From NCBI GenBank assembly GCA_014529385.2, contig CM043948.1, forward strand, positions 22,589,451 to 22,653,450: DNA of 64,000 bases, in the 5' to 3' direction. The stretch is from Adiantum capillus-veneris. Lineage: Eukaryota; Streptophyta; Polypodiopsida; Polypodiales; Pteridaceae. How positions within the stretch are numbered: position 1 is the first letter of the stretch; the number at the start of each line of letters is the position of its first letter. Shown one piece after another: positions 55,066 to 64,000 of this stretch. The position numbers and the translations under genes are program-made. Under the pieces are notes generated by a model, which worked only from the letters and a program-made list of their open reading frames with translations, did no database searches and was not told the origin of the DNA.

Positions 55066-56168
55066 TGTTCTGGCACTTTTGTGAGTTTGTTCGCAGACCG
55101 TGCATGTCCAGGCACTTAAGAGTAGATGCATATCCTCTGGTCACAGCATGATCATCAGCTTACCATTAGAACCCAAGAGGAGTATTTTTATAGTGCACAT
55201 ACCTATTTTCCCTATTTTAGCCATTTTTCACTTATTATTAATAAGTGACTTTGTTGGGAAACTGGGTAGGGCAATTTGACTCGGGCAATATATGAGAAAA
55301 GCTAGCGCTAGCACTTTCTAGCAAAAGAGGCAGCAGGGACTAAGTGTCCAACAGAGCACCTTCTCAGCAAGACTCCACGGCAGGCAACCTAGCGTTTTCA
55401 GCCATCAAAGACTAGCGTTTTTCTTCTGATGCAGATCAGCCCCAACATTTTGCAACTTGCAAATTAGCCTGGCGACAACAAAATCATTAGCGTTTTTGCA
55501 GCAGATGTCCCATCAGCCTAGCGTTTTTGGAGTTGTAGATCATCTAGCGTTTTGCAGTTCCTTGGCAACAGATTCAGCCCTAGCTTCAGCGTTCCAGTTT
55601 TCAGCCTATAGACACCGCAGAACAGCCCCCAAACCTCGTATATCTCACCTTCCCACAGCAGATCCTCGCCGCACGGTCAGATCAGCCAGCCTTTGCGGAT
55701 TCAGCCCGCTATTCGCAGATTTCAGCATCTGCGTTTTCAGCGCGTCGTCGTTGCATCGTCGTCATCATCGACATAGAGTCAGAATTCAGCAGATACAAGA
55801 TTTGCAGATTTCAGCCCTTAGTGTTTTCAGATTTCAGCCCGTCTCGTTGCCGTCCTCATCGTCGTCGACATTGTCGGCAAGTCCATTGCATTGTAGAGAT
55901 TTGTGCAATCAATAGTAGACCGCTCTCACCATAGAGAGTGGGGCCTTCGGAAGAGGGTTTGACAACATTCTAGTGTTGTATTCTTCTCTCTCTATCTCTC
56001 AGTCTCAGCACCTTCAGTCACAGTGTTTACCACTTTGTTTGTGACCATTTGCACTCTCTCACTAAAGGACGGAAGGCTCTCTCTTCCATAATTAAAAGGA
56101 ACCCTTGAGCTCAGATCGGAGCACTCATCTTTAGCAAAGTTCAACATTCATTTTCGCTGCATCTTACA
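55066..56168 (+). mobile_element. LTR-X, plus copy, 1.10 kb
   Basis: TGTTCTGGCAC...GCATCTTACA, with interior on its left, so a 3' LTR. The boundary at 56168 abuts minus-strand RNase H sequence. A Pro/Ser/Arg frame over 55457-55915 is produced by the motif array and is not a gene. Confidence 0.9.
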
Positions 56169-56705
56169 ATTTGTCCCTTGCACTTAACACATCTGCAAGA
56201 GGGTTAGCTTTTCCAGGCACATACTCAATCAAACCTCCAAATTGCTCAAAAAATTGTGACCATCGTGCTTGGCGATCACTCCAATGTGTACTAGGCATAG
56301 ACGGAGCCACTTGGGGGCTTGGTGATCTGTGTGAACTGTGAACTCTCTACCATACAGAAAATGCTTCCAATCCTTAAGAGAGTGAATGACAGACAAAAGT
56401 TCTTTATTATAAACTGAATAGTTCTTTTCTGCACTATTTAGCTTTCAACTAAGGAATGCAACTGGACGGCCATGCTACTGAAGCACAACGCCTATGGCGA
56501 CATTGCTCGCATCCGTCTATACCTCAAAGGGGTCATCCCAAGAGGCAAGGATAAGACATGGCGCTTCTGTCACCGTAACCTTGAGAGCTGCGAAAGCCTC
56601 AATGGCTGCTTCGGGCAAATCCACGTGCTGTCGGCGAGTCTTTACGTCTTTCAAAACATCTCTCATGGGTGCGGCAATGCATGCAAAATTCTCTATGTGC
56701 TAGAA
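56169..56705 (-). pseudogene. gypsy-4 RT thumb and RNase H
   Basis: On the minus strand: CIAAPMRDVLKDVKTRRQHV, EAFAALKVTVTEAPCL, RNase H FEVYTDASNVAIGVVLQ (Asp), AEKNYSVYNKELLSVIHSLK (Glu), FTVHTDHQAPKWL (Asp) and NPLADVLSARDK at the very end (Asp). Two stops. Cut off at 56169 by LTR-X directly after RNase H. Confidence 0.88.
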
Positions 56706-57860
56706 GAGTTACCGTTTTTACCATTTTTACCGTTCTTACTGTTTAGAGGAGTGTGAGAGGTACTGTGAGAAGACTTGTTCTTCTTAGGCTTTCCCTTGTC
56801 GTGCTTCATTTCTTGGGAGAGTGCAATTGCTACCGCCTTGTTGAGATCCACGGGGTCAAAGACTTCTACATCAAACTTGATATATTCGTCTAACCTGAAA
56901 AGGAATGCCTCTTTGTGCTCATCATCCGATTTGTGTAATTGGATGCCTAGCTGCAAAACACGGTTAGAAAAAGATATGACTGGCATACCATTTTTCTTGA
57001 GATTGCGCGAATCTTCTCTCAACCGCGCTAGGTACTTAGGAGGCATAACAATTGAAGGAAAGGGACGCGCCTTCTTCGGCTTCCTCTAGGTGCGCGGTCA
57101 ACTATGTCTCTTGCCATGCGTGGTACCAATTAATGGCATCACCGGCAAGGTACATGGCTGTCGTCAAAACCTTGCCATTTCCTTAGTTGTGGCAAAATAA
57201 GCTTCAAATTGATGCAACCAAGAATGAATAACACTAGCATCCATCTTATCGTCATACTTACTGAAGGTCAACTTCTTTGTGACGGGGTTGTTGGAGTCCG
57301 AGTCTCTGCTTGTGCTACTTGATGAACTACCAACATCTTTGACTAGCTCGGGTTTCGAGGTAAGTACTTGTAGGACCAACTCTTGCATGCATTGGTCTCT
57401 CTGCGCCTCACGCTCTAACTCCAAGGCCACTCGTTTGTCTTCGGCCGCCAAGCGCGCTTGCTCGCGCTCATGCTCCAAGGCTAACCGTCTCTCTTCGCGC
57501 TCGTGATTCAATTCTGCCTTTCTTTCTTCGCGCTCGCGATCCAAAGTTGCCTTTCTTTCCTCGGCTGCCAAGCGCGCTTGATCACGCTCGCGATCCAAGG
57601 CTGCCTTTCTTTCTTCGCGCTCGCGATCCAAGGCGGCACGTTGCGCTTCTTGTTGTAACATCATGTCCATCATCGTCTTGACCAAAGCCTCCATAGGATT
57701 TGGTGCAAACCGTGGCGTAGATGGAGAAGGGGGAGGGCCGGAAAAACCTCCTGGTGGGAAAATTCTTCTTCGCCACCTCCATGCTCATCACCTTCACGCA
57801 AAGTATCCATTCCGCTTCGGATAAATTTTGACCTGAAAACCGGGAGAATTTCAAGTTTCC
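56706..57860 (-). pseudogene. gag: gypsy-4 gag with long charged helix
   Basis: Starts around SEAEWILCVKVMSME (57850-57780) with a frameshift into MEALVKTMMDMMLQQEAQRAA (57694). Residues about 15-105 are a continuous Glu/Arg/Lys/Ala helix made of LDREREERKA-type units, expected to be a coiled coil or single alpha-helix. Capsid follows (KLTFSKYDDKMDASVIHSWL, FEAYFATT), a stop/frameshift gap, then PPKYLARLREDSRN, LDEYIKFDVEVFDPVDLNKA and a Lys/Asn/Gly-rich basic tail. It then joins RT thumb directly, so protease, most of RT and any knuckle are deleted at about 56705. Confidence 0.85.
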
Positions 57861-58097
57861 CCTTATTTTGATCGGTTAGGAAAAATGTATTTTTCTAGCC
57901 GTGCTTTCTAGTCTCTCTCTCTCTCTCTCACCACCACACTGCACATCCTGGTTCTAGATTAGCTTTCATTTCAGCATTTTATTTTCAGTATTTTCTTTTC
58001 CGGACACCCGGACTACCACTAGATGTACATTGATTTGTCTCAAAGGCTGACTTCGGCCTTTAGAAGACGTAAATAAAGCTTTCTTTCTTTCTTTCTT

Positions 58098-58148
<51 letters not shown>

Positions 58149-58337
58149 TACTCCTTTTTTATAGATACACAATTAAATATATTGTTTTTGTTCTTCGTCT
58201 CTTTATTAAAGACACGCAATCTCACCCCCCCAAAAGAAACTCACAATAGGGTAAAACCCAAACTTTAGGACAGTGAAGATGAGGGCTTTGGATCATAGAC
58301 GCAAGTGGCTCGTTTTGTGCCCTGAGGAGCACAATCG
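57861..58337. other. insert with compound microsatellite in gypsy-4 leader
   Basis: Absent from the plus-strand copy, where leader and gag are about 55 bp apart. Contains (CT)n at 57911-57929, then AATAAAG followed by (TTTC)n, (TC)n and (CA)n at 58079-58146. The AATAAAG plus TTTC tail resembles the end of a SINE/LINE, but no target duplication was found. Confidence 0.5.
58079..58146. repeat. compound (TTTC)n(TC)n(CA)n microsatellite
   Basis: Three adjoining simple repeats, 68 bases in total. Confidence 0.95.
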
Positions 58338-58661
58338 ATAGCTGTGCTTAAGTCCACAAGGAACTTGGGTTCTTGTGGTCCTTGGGTTCTTGAGGTTCTT
58401 GAGTCCTTGAAGTTCAAGTTCTTGAGGTCTTTCTTTAGCTTGCAATCTGTGTTAGAGAAGGCTTTTCTCTTATCCGAGCTTGACTCTTCCCTGCGGGCGC
58501 ACCCCTTGCCGGCCTTGCGCTCACACCAAAGTTGCTTTTTCCCACCTCACGTCGATTGGCCGGCCGCTAAGTGCACGGTCCGCTCTCAATGAGTGAAAAG
58601 AGGAACAAGGGAAGGCCGGACAAGCCCTTCTTTCTTGGGTTACCTATCACTCTTCAAAAAG
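58338..58661 (-). repeat. left arm of 0.3-kb inverted repeat (gypsy-4 leader)
   Basis: Reverse complement of 59187-59517 apart from scattered differences and small indels; contains CACGGTCCGCTCTCAATGAG. It is the leader of the minus-strand element. Confidence 0.9.
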
Positions 58662-58673
58662 ACGAATAGAAAT

Positions 58674-59065
58674 TGTCGTCACCGATATAGAGTGAGAATT
58701 CAGCAGATAAAGATTTCTAGATTTCAGCCATTAGCATTTTCAGATTTCAGCTCGTCTCGTCGTCGACATCGTTGGCAAGACCAAAGCATTGTAGAGATTT
58801 GTGCAATCAATAGTAGACCATTCTCTCCATAGAGAGTGGGGCCTTGGGAGGGGTTTTGACAACATTCTGGTGTCGTATTCTTCTCTCTATCTCTCAGTCT
58901 CATGCACCTTCATTCATAGTGTTTATCCACTTTGTTTGTGATCACTTGCACTCTCTCACTAAAGGAACGGAAGGCTCTCCTTTTCGTAAGTAAAAGGAAC
59001 GTTGAGCACAGTTCGGAGCACTCATCTTGAGCAAAGTTCAACATTCACTTCTGCTGCACCTTACA
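58674..59065 (+). mobile_element. partial LTR-X (last 392 bp), 5' LTR of the next element
   Basis: Matches the 3' third of LTR-X, ending CTGCACCTTACA right before a perfect primer site. The first ~790 bp of the LTR are missing and replaced by the inverted leader arm. Confidence 0.88.
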
Positions 59066-59078
59066 TTGGTATCAGAGC
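59066..59078 (+). promoter_or_regulatory. LTR-X element primer-binding site
   Basis: TTGGTATCAGAGC immediately after the LTR, tRNA-iMet type. Confidence 0.93.
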
Positions 59079-59574
59079 TTTGGCAGTGTTCTGTATCACT
59101 CAAGGAAAGAACCACAAGAAATTTTTTTTGCTTGTTGCGGTCGCATGTAACCCAAGTCCTCTTGGGTGTGTCGATTTCTAACCGTGTTTTTGAAGAGTGA
59201 CAAGAATCCCAAGAAAGAAGGGCTTGTCCAGCCTCCCCTTGTGCCTCTTTTCACTCATTGAGAGCGGACCGTGCACTTAGCGGCCGGCCAAACGACGTGA
59301 GGTGGGAAATTTTGAAAAAGCAACTTTGGTGTGAGCGCAAGGCCGCCAAGGGGTGCGCCCGCAGGAAAGAGAAGAACTCCGGTGAAGAGAAGATCCTTCT
59401 CTAACACAGATTGCAAGCGAAAGAAGAACCTCAAGAACCTCAAGAACTCAAGAACCTCAAGACCCTCAAGAACCCCAGAACCCAAGACCCACAAGAACCC
59501 AAGTTCCTTGTGAACTTAAGAACCCAAGACTTCAGTGGATGGTCATCACCCGAAGCGGAATGGATACTTCGCAT
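59079..59574 (+). other. leader of LTR-X element; right arm of inverted repeat
   Basis: 59187-59517 pairs with 58338-58661. The stretch 59428-59510 is a run of CAAGAACC(C/T) repeats (AACCTCAAGAACCTCAAGAA), giving Lys-Asn-Leu frames that I do not take as coding. Confidence 0.75.
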
Positions 59575-60063
59575 GGAGGGTGGTGAGCATGGGAGTGGCG
59601 AAGAAGAGTTTTCCCCACCAGGAGGTTTTTCCGACCCTCCCCCTTTCCCATCTATGCAAAGGATTGCACTAATTCCTTTGGAGGCTTTCGATAAGATGAT
59701 GATGGACAGGAAGCTAGAATGCAAAGCAAGAAAAGCAGAAAGAAAGGCAGAACATGAAGAAAGAATGACAGCCATAGCATGCGGCGCAAAGAACGAAGAG
59801 CCGAATTGGATCGCGAGCGCGAGCAAGCGCTCTTGGCGGCCGAATAGAGAGCCCAACACATGCAAGAGTTGTTCCGACTCTTTTGGAATGTGCAGGCATA
59901 GATGGCAAAGGATTAGGAAAAGGAGACTCTCTGTCTCTTCTTTTCCAAAGCACGACACACATGATTATGATAAGCATGATGATTTAAATGACAATGATAA
60001 GCATGATGATTTGAATGATAATGACAAGCATGATGATTTGTATGAAGATGATGTGATTGTTTC
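59575..60063 (+). pseudogene. gag: gag-like ORF of the LTR-X element
   Basis: MEGGEHGSGEEEFSPPGGFS aligns with the start of gypsy-4 gag (same SEAEWIL-type lead-in and FPPGGF-type phrase). The charged helix begins (KARKAERKAEHEERM) but a frameshift near 59780 puts the continuation (AELDREREQALLAAE) in another frame. The open frame goes on to three HDDLNDND repeats and ends at 60073. No capsid or RT is present after it. It is a shortened relative of the gypsy-4 gag. Confidence 0.6.
59969..60049 (+). repeat. 27-bp minisatellite, 3 units
   Basis: GATAAGCATGATGATTTAAA-type units at 59969, 59996 and 60023, encoding DKHDDLNDN in frame. Confidence 0.93.
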
Positions 60064-60506
60064 GCAAGGATGATGTGTTAGTTGATACTTTCTCTAGTGA
60101 AGCTAACCTCATTGCAGAGAAGATCAATCACGAAGAACTGATCTTGGCTTTCGAGTCGAGGTCCACAAAACCCCCACAGGAAGATTCGATCAATCACGAA
60201 GAACCGATCTTGACTCTCGAGTCGAGGTCCAAAGAACCCCCACAGAAAGTATTATGTGTTCGAATGATTCGTGATGCTTTCCTGTATTTTAGTCACCGTC
60301 CTGATGCGATCCCTTTTCATAGGCATGCCATATTGCACGATGAACACGATTCACTCATGAATGAGCACGGATGTATGCGGATTACTCATGAAAAGATGAC
60401 ATGTTTGCACCCAAGGAACTCACATTCCATGTCTCTTCCTTGGCATGACACAGTATCCGAAAGAGCACAAGAAAGATTGAGCATCAAGCCTCGGCATTTC
60501 CATTGA
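60057..60506 (+). CDS. unknown 149-aa ORF of the LTR-X element
   Basis: Opens MFRKDDVLVDTFSSEANL. Residues about 23-66 are two copies of a 22-residue unit (INHEELILAFESRSTKPPQ; DNA offset 66 bp). The C-terminal half is His/Met-rich (FHRHAILHDEHDSLMNEHG). No RT, protease or integrase motif. It lies where pol would be, in an element that otherwise has LTRs, primer site and gag. Function unknown; a decayed envelope-like or accessory protein cannot be excluded. Confidence 0.4.
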   Translation: MFRKDDVLVDTFSSEANLIAEKINHEELILAFESRSTKPPQEDSINHEEPILTLESRSKEPPQKVLCVRMIRDAFLYFSHRPDAIPFHRHAILHDEHDSLMNEHGCMRITHEKMTCLHPRNSHSMSLPWHDTVSERAQERLSIKPRHFH

Positions 60507-60769
60507 GATTTGCCACAGTTGATTGATTTAGATCATAAAGACAAGTTTCGAATCCATTGTTTGCGTGTGTTTGATGAACGGTTTGGCACTCCGTCTATAT
60601 GTTCACCTACATTGCATGCACAGTCTTTAGAGAAGACTAGAATTTTTCGAGTCACTTTACATGGAATGGGTATGTTCATGTTTTTGTGTTGGAAGTGGTT
60701 TTAGGAATTTTTAGCCTCGGAGATTCTTGAAGAAGGTAGACGCATGACTATAGATGAAGATGAAGCATT
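60507..60769 (+). other. LTR-X element, 3' interior, variable part
   Basis: A frame at 60510-60704 (LDHKDKFRIHCLRVFDERFG) and then ASEILEEGRRMTIDEDEALK look coding-like. From about 60587 on it is shared with 54601 onwards. Confidence 0.45.
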
Positions 60770-61063
60770 GAAGGAGCCATAGATGACTTTGTGTCGCTTT
60801 CGGCGCGGCCCAAAGAAGCAAGCGTTGCAGACCTTTATGAAGTTCAAGTATTGCATGACCCACGCATCAGAGTGGGCCGGCGAAGAGTTCTATCCAAGAT
60901 TCCAGACGTTGTTGGCGATCTTCCTCGACGCCATACAGTTCGGTACCAGTACCTCACTCTCAAAAGGAGGGGATGTCACGTGCACATCCAACCCTATGTG
61001 TACGTGGAGAAGCTACTTCATGACATGGGTTCAGTTCAGTTCAGTTCAGTTAGCTTAGATTAG
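60770..61063 (+). CDS. unknown ~90-codon ORF, repeated in two LTR-X copies
   Basis: The frame reads DDFVSLSARPKEASVADLYE, then HDPRIRVGRRRVLSKIPDVV, RRHTVRYQYLTLKRRGCHV and QPYVYVEKLLHDMG, a basic protein rich in Arg/Val with no known motif. An alternative frame (60783-61058, MTLCRFRRGPKKQ) is also open. The copy at 54780-55040 keeps the first frame except for three stops. It ends about 15 bases before the LTR, so it is the last gene of the element. Confidence 0.4.
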   Translation, partial: EGAIDDFVSLSARPKEASVADLYEVQVLHDPRIRVGRRRVLSKIPDVVGDLPRRHTVRYQYLTLKRRGCHVHIQPYVYVEKLLHDMGSVQFSSVSLD

Positions 61064-61067
61064 GAAG

Positions 61068-62245
61068 TGTTCTGACACTTTTGTGAGTCTGTTTGCAGAC
61101 CGTGCATGTCCAAACACTTAGATTAGATGCATATCCTCTGGTTGCACACAACATGATCATCAGATTTCCATCAGAACCCATCAGGAGTATTAAACAGTGC
61201 ATAGACCTATTTTTCCTATTTTTGACATTTTTCACTTATTATTTTTAAGTGACTTTTGTTGGGAACTGGGTAGGGAAGTTTGACTAGCCAAGTATATCTA
61301 GAAACCTAGCGCTAGCACTTTCTCGCAGAAGAATCAGTAAGAACATTGTGTTCAACAGGCACCTTCTCAGCAGAACCCCCACAGCAACCTAGCATTTTTG
61401 GAGCAGGAAACTTGGCGTTTTCTTCATCAGCAACCTAGCGTTTTCAGCATTGCAGACAAGCCCAACGTTTTTGCAATTGCAGCAACCTGGCAACAGCAGA
61501 TAGCAGATAGCAGATCAGCCCTAGCGTTAGCAGTTTGCATCAGCAGATCCATAGCAAATTGCATCAGATAGCAAAATTCAGCCCTAGCGTTTTTGGTTGC
61601 AGATCAGCCTTGGCGTTTTGCAGATTCATCGCGACGGAACCTCAGTAAGCACCAGCGTTTTCAGTTTCAGCAGTCAGACATCACAATAGTAGTCCCAAAC
61701 TTCGTAGATCTCACCTTCCCGCAGCAGATCCTCGCCGCACGCTCAGATCCATCGAAGTTTGCAGTTTCAGCCCGGAAAACGCAGATTTCAGCATCTGCGT
61801 TTTCAGCGGGGCGTTGTTGCATCGTCGTCGTCGACATCGTCACCGACATAGAGTCAGAATTCAGTACATAAAGATTTGCAGATTTCAGCCATTAGCATTT
61901 TCAGATTTCAGCCCGTCTCGTCGTCGTCCTCATGGTCGTCTACATCGTCGGCAAGACCAAAGCATTGTAGAGATTTGTGCAATGAATAGTAGACCACTCT
62001 CGCCATAGAGAGTGGGGCCTTCGAAGGAGGGTTTTGACAACATTCTGGTGTCGTATTCTTATCTCTCTATCTCTCAGTATCATGCACCTTCATTCACAGT
62101 GTTTATCCACTTTGTTTGTGATCACTTGCACTCTCTCACTAAAGGAACGGAAGGCTCTCCTTTTCGTAAGTAAAAGGAACCTTGAGCACAATTCGGAGCA
62201 CTCATCTTGAGCAAAGTTCAATATCCACTTCTACTGCACCTTATA
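61068..62245 (+). mobile_element. LTR-X, plus copy, 1.18 kb (3' LTR)
   Basis: TGTTCTGACAC...CACCTTATA, 3' LTR of the element whose partial 5' LTR is at 58674. A TCAGT run (61029-61050) precedes it. Includes the CTAGCGTTTTCAGC array and CTCTC tract. Its right end abuts minus-strand RNase H sequence. Confidence 0.9.
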
Positions 62246-64000
62246 GATGGATCGCGGAAATAGCCAGAACCAATGGCTTTCGAGATAAAGCATTTGCCAC
62301 CAAATTCTTCTGTCCCTGCACATGGACAATCTGGAAGTGAAACTGTGACAAGATGTTCGCCCACCGCATCTGCTTTTCTAATAGCTGCTTCTGTGACAAG
62401 AAGTAGCGTAAACTCTGATGCTCTGTGAAGACAATAAAATCTGCTCTGAGTAGGTAATGTCGGCACTGAGTAAGAGCATGGATAACCTCCAAAAGCTCTT
62501 TCTCATAAATTTGTGCTGTCAATTTCGGCCTTGACAACAATCGGCTCTCGTAGGCAATGACATGGCCTTCTTGCATTAAGAGTGCACCCAGACTACGACC
62601 ACAAGCATCACAATATACTTCAAATGACTTCTGCAAATCCGACAAAGTCAAAACTGGTCCTGTAGTCAATTTCTCTTTCAATGTCTGGAAGGTAGTCACC
62701 TCTGTGGGCCCCATGAGAAAGGGACTCTTTCTGCGTCAGCCTATGCAAAGGGGAAGGAACCTCTGCAAACTTTCTAATGAACCGCCTGGAGTACGAACAC
62801 AAGCCCAAGAAGCTTCTAACTTCATGGACATTCTTCAAATTGGGCCAATGACGGATAGTCTCTATCTTGGCCGAGTCCATCTGCACTCTTGCTGTTGAGA
62901 CAATATGTCCCAAAAAGTGTATCTAGGGTAGGAAAAATTCACTTTTTTTCGCATTAATCACCAACTTGTGATCTTGTAATGCCTGAAAGACCTGTAGGAG
63001 ATGTTCTCTATGTTCAGCCTCATCCTTGGAGAAAACAATGATGTCGTCAAAGAAAGTGCCAACAAATAGTCTGTACTCTCGAAAAATCCTGTCCATCATT
63101 CGGTTAAATGTCGCAGGAGCATTGGTTAGGCCAAAAGGCATCACCAAAAACTCAAATTACCCAAAAGTCGTCCGAAAAGCGGTCTTGTAGACATCTCCCG
63201 GCGCGATTCGGATCTGACATTATCTGCTCTTCAAATCGATCGTGCTAAAACACGAGGCTCCCTGTAGTCAATCAAGAATATCATCGATCCTAGGAATTGG
63301 AAATCTGTTCTTGATGGTGATTTTGTTGAGAGCTCTATAATCGATGCACATTCTCCAAGATGCGTCTTTCTTCAAAACTAACAACACTGGAGAGCAGTAC
63401 GGTGAAGTACTAGGCTGGACAAGACCCTTTTCCAAGAGGTCTTTCACTTGGTTCAATCTCTTCGTTCTGGGCTCGGCTCACACGATAAGGTGGCCGGTTC
63501 GGTGGTGTGCTTCCAGGTATCAGATCAATGGTATGATCCTCAGAACGAGTGGGTGGTAATTCGCTTGGCAGGCCCTCCGAAAAGCAATCGGCATGAGTGT
63601 GGAGAAAATCTTGGCGTTCTTTATCAAGTTCATACATATTTGTCCTATTCTCATCATTCAACTCTCTCAAAAAGATCGAGTAAACAAAAAGATTGGATTT
63701 CATTAATTTTGAAACGGCCAAAGCCGATACAATAGGGGCAGACTTGCCTTTAAGTTTTACATCAAGTACAATGGTTCGACCCTTCTCTGTAGTCAAAGTC
63801 GCTTTTCTTGCTCGATAGTCGACCACGACGTTGTTCTTATGGTACCAGGGAATTCCCAAGAGGACATCACAACCTTCCAAGGACATTATGTAGAAGTCCT
63901 CATGCCCCAAATACCCCCGACAATGCAACTGAAGTTTGCCAATGACGGGTGTAATGGCTACGTCCCTGCCGAGTGCCGCTAGAACTGCCTCTGCTAGTGG
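62246..64000 (-). pseudogene. pol: gypsy-5 pol: PR end, RT, RNase H, runs off window
   Basis: From the right edge inward: protease tail MSLEGCDVLLGIPWYHKNN, linker [78 protein letters not shown], active site FFDDIIVFSKDE (about 63040-63075, both Asp), thumb VRSFLGLCSYSRRFI, and RNase H YCDACGRSLGALLMQEG, EKELLEVIHALTQ, FTEHQSLRYF, NLVANALSRKP. In RNase H the third Asp is Glu and the last is Asn. Frameshifts occur at about 63420, 63230, 62910 and 62700. Ends at 62246 against LTR-X, before any integrase. Confidence 0.93.

Noticed and set aside
55457-55915. 152-aa Ser/Arg-rich protein on the plus strand
   Set aside because: It is produced by the repeated LTR-X motif and TCGTCG runs and is not preserved in other copies.
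57582-57854. Separate 90-aa minus ORF as an extra gene
   Set aside because: It is the start of gypsy-4 gag in a shifted frame.

Overview
The window looks like a repeat-filled stretch of a large land-plant nuclear genome. The evidence is the mix of Ty3/gypsy and Ty1/copia LTR retrotransposons whose primer-binding sites match the 3' end of plant initiator tRNA-Met (TGGTATCAGAGC), a chromodomain integrase, a 5'-truncated LINE, and long GA, GT and TA microsatellites. No intact host gene was found. A reverse-transcriptase relic near 26-27 kb belongs to a family I associate with algae and early-diverging land plants. Together with the style of the copia gag this makes a fern, lycophyte or bryophyte (or possibly a gymnosperm) more likely than a flowering plant, but that is an inference.

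Layout. 0.5-13.5 kb: gypsy-1 with a 1.39 kb LTR (533-3844) interrupted by a nested 1.9 kb LTR element on the minus strand, then gag and PR-RT-RNaseH up to 7426; a decayed second gypsy (7427-11320); and an inverted copy of the gypsy-1 LTR (12102-13495). 13.5-18.1 kb: copia-1 on the plus strand, gag-PR-IN nearly open, RT internally deleted, 3' end lost. 18.1-24.4 kb: an unknown coding relict, a diverged LTR carrying a LINE insertion with an 18-nt target duplication, and a minus-strand gypsy RT relic carrying a solo LTR with a CCTAA target duplication. 24.7-27.4 kb: the decayed Penelope-like/rvt-like RT relic. 28.6-33.1 kb: nothing recognised.

33.2-36.8 kb: chromovirus relic (RNase H, integrase, chromodomain) split by a 1,339-bp DNA transposon with perfect 14-bp CACTA-starting TIRs and TTAA flanks. 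38.3-45.8 kb: copia-2 on the minus strand, complete from LTR to LTR but broken, with a foreign ~1.9 kb block in its leader that includes two tandem paralogous small ORFs. 46.6-48.7 kb: copia-3, a deletion derivative. 48.7-53.4 kb: AT-rich unassigned DNA, then a small segment with possible host exons and a TATA/G-box pair.

53.4-62.2 kb: a cluster of one LTR family, called LTR-X here (about 1.1-1.2 kb, TGTTCT...TTACA), arranged head-to-head twice. It contains minus-strand gypsy pieces (RT-RNaseH, a gag with a long Glu/Arg helix) and a plus-strand element of about 3.6 kb that has gag and unknown ORFs but no RT. LTR-X carries an array of a degenerate motif (CTAGCGTTTTCAGC) in its transcribed part. 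62.2-64.0 kb: another minus-strand gypsy pol, running off the window.

Almost every coding region is broken by stops, frameshifts or deletions. The genes are not a pathway; they are layers of nested and rearranged transposons.
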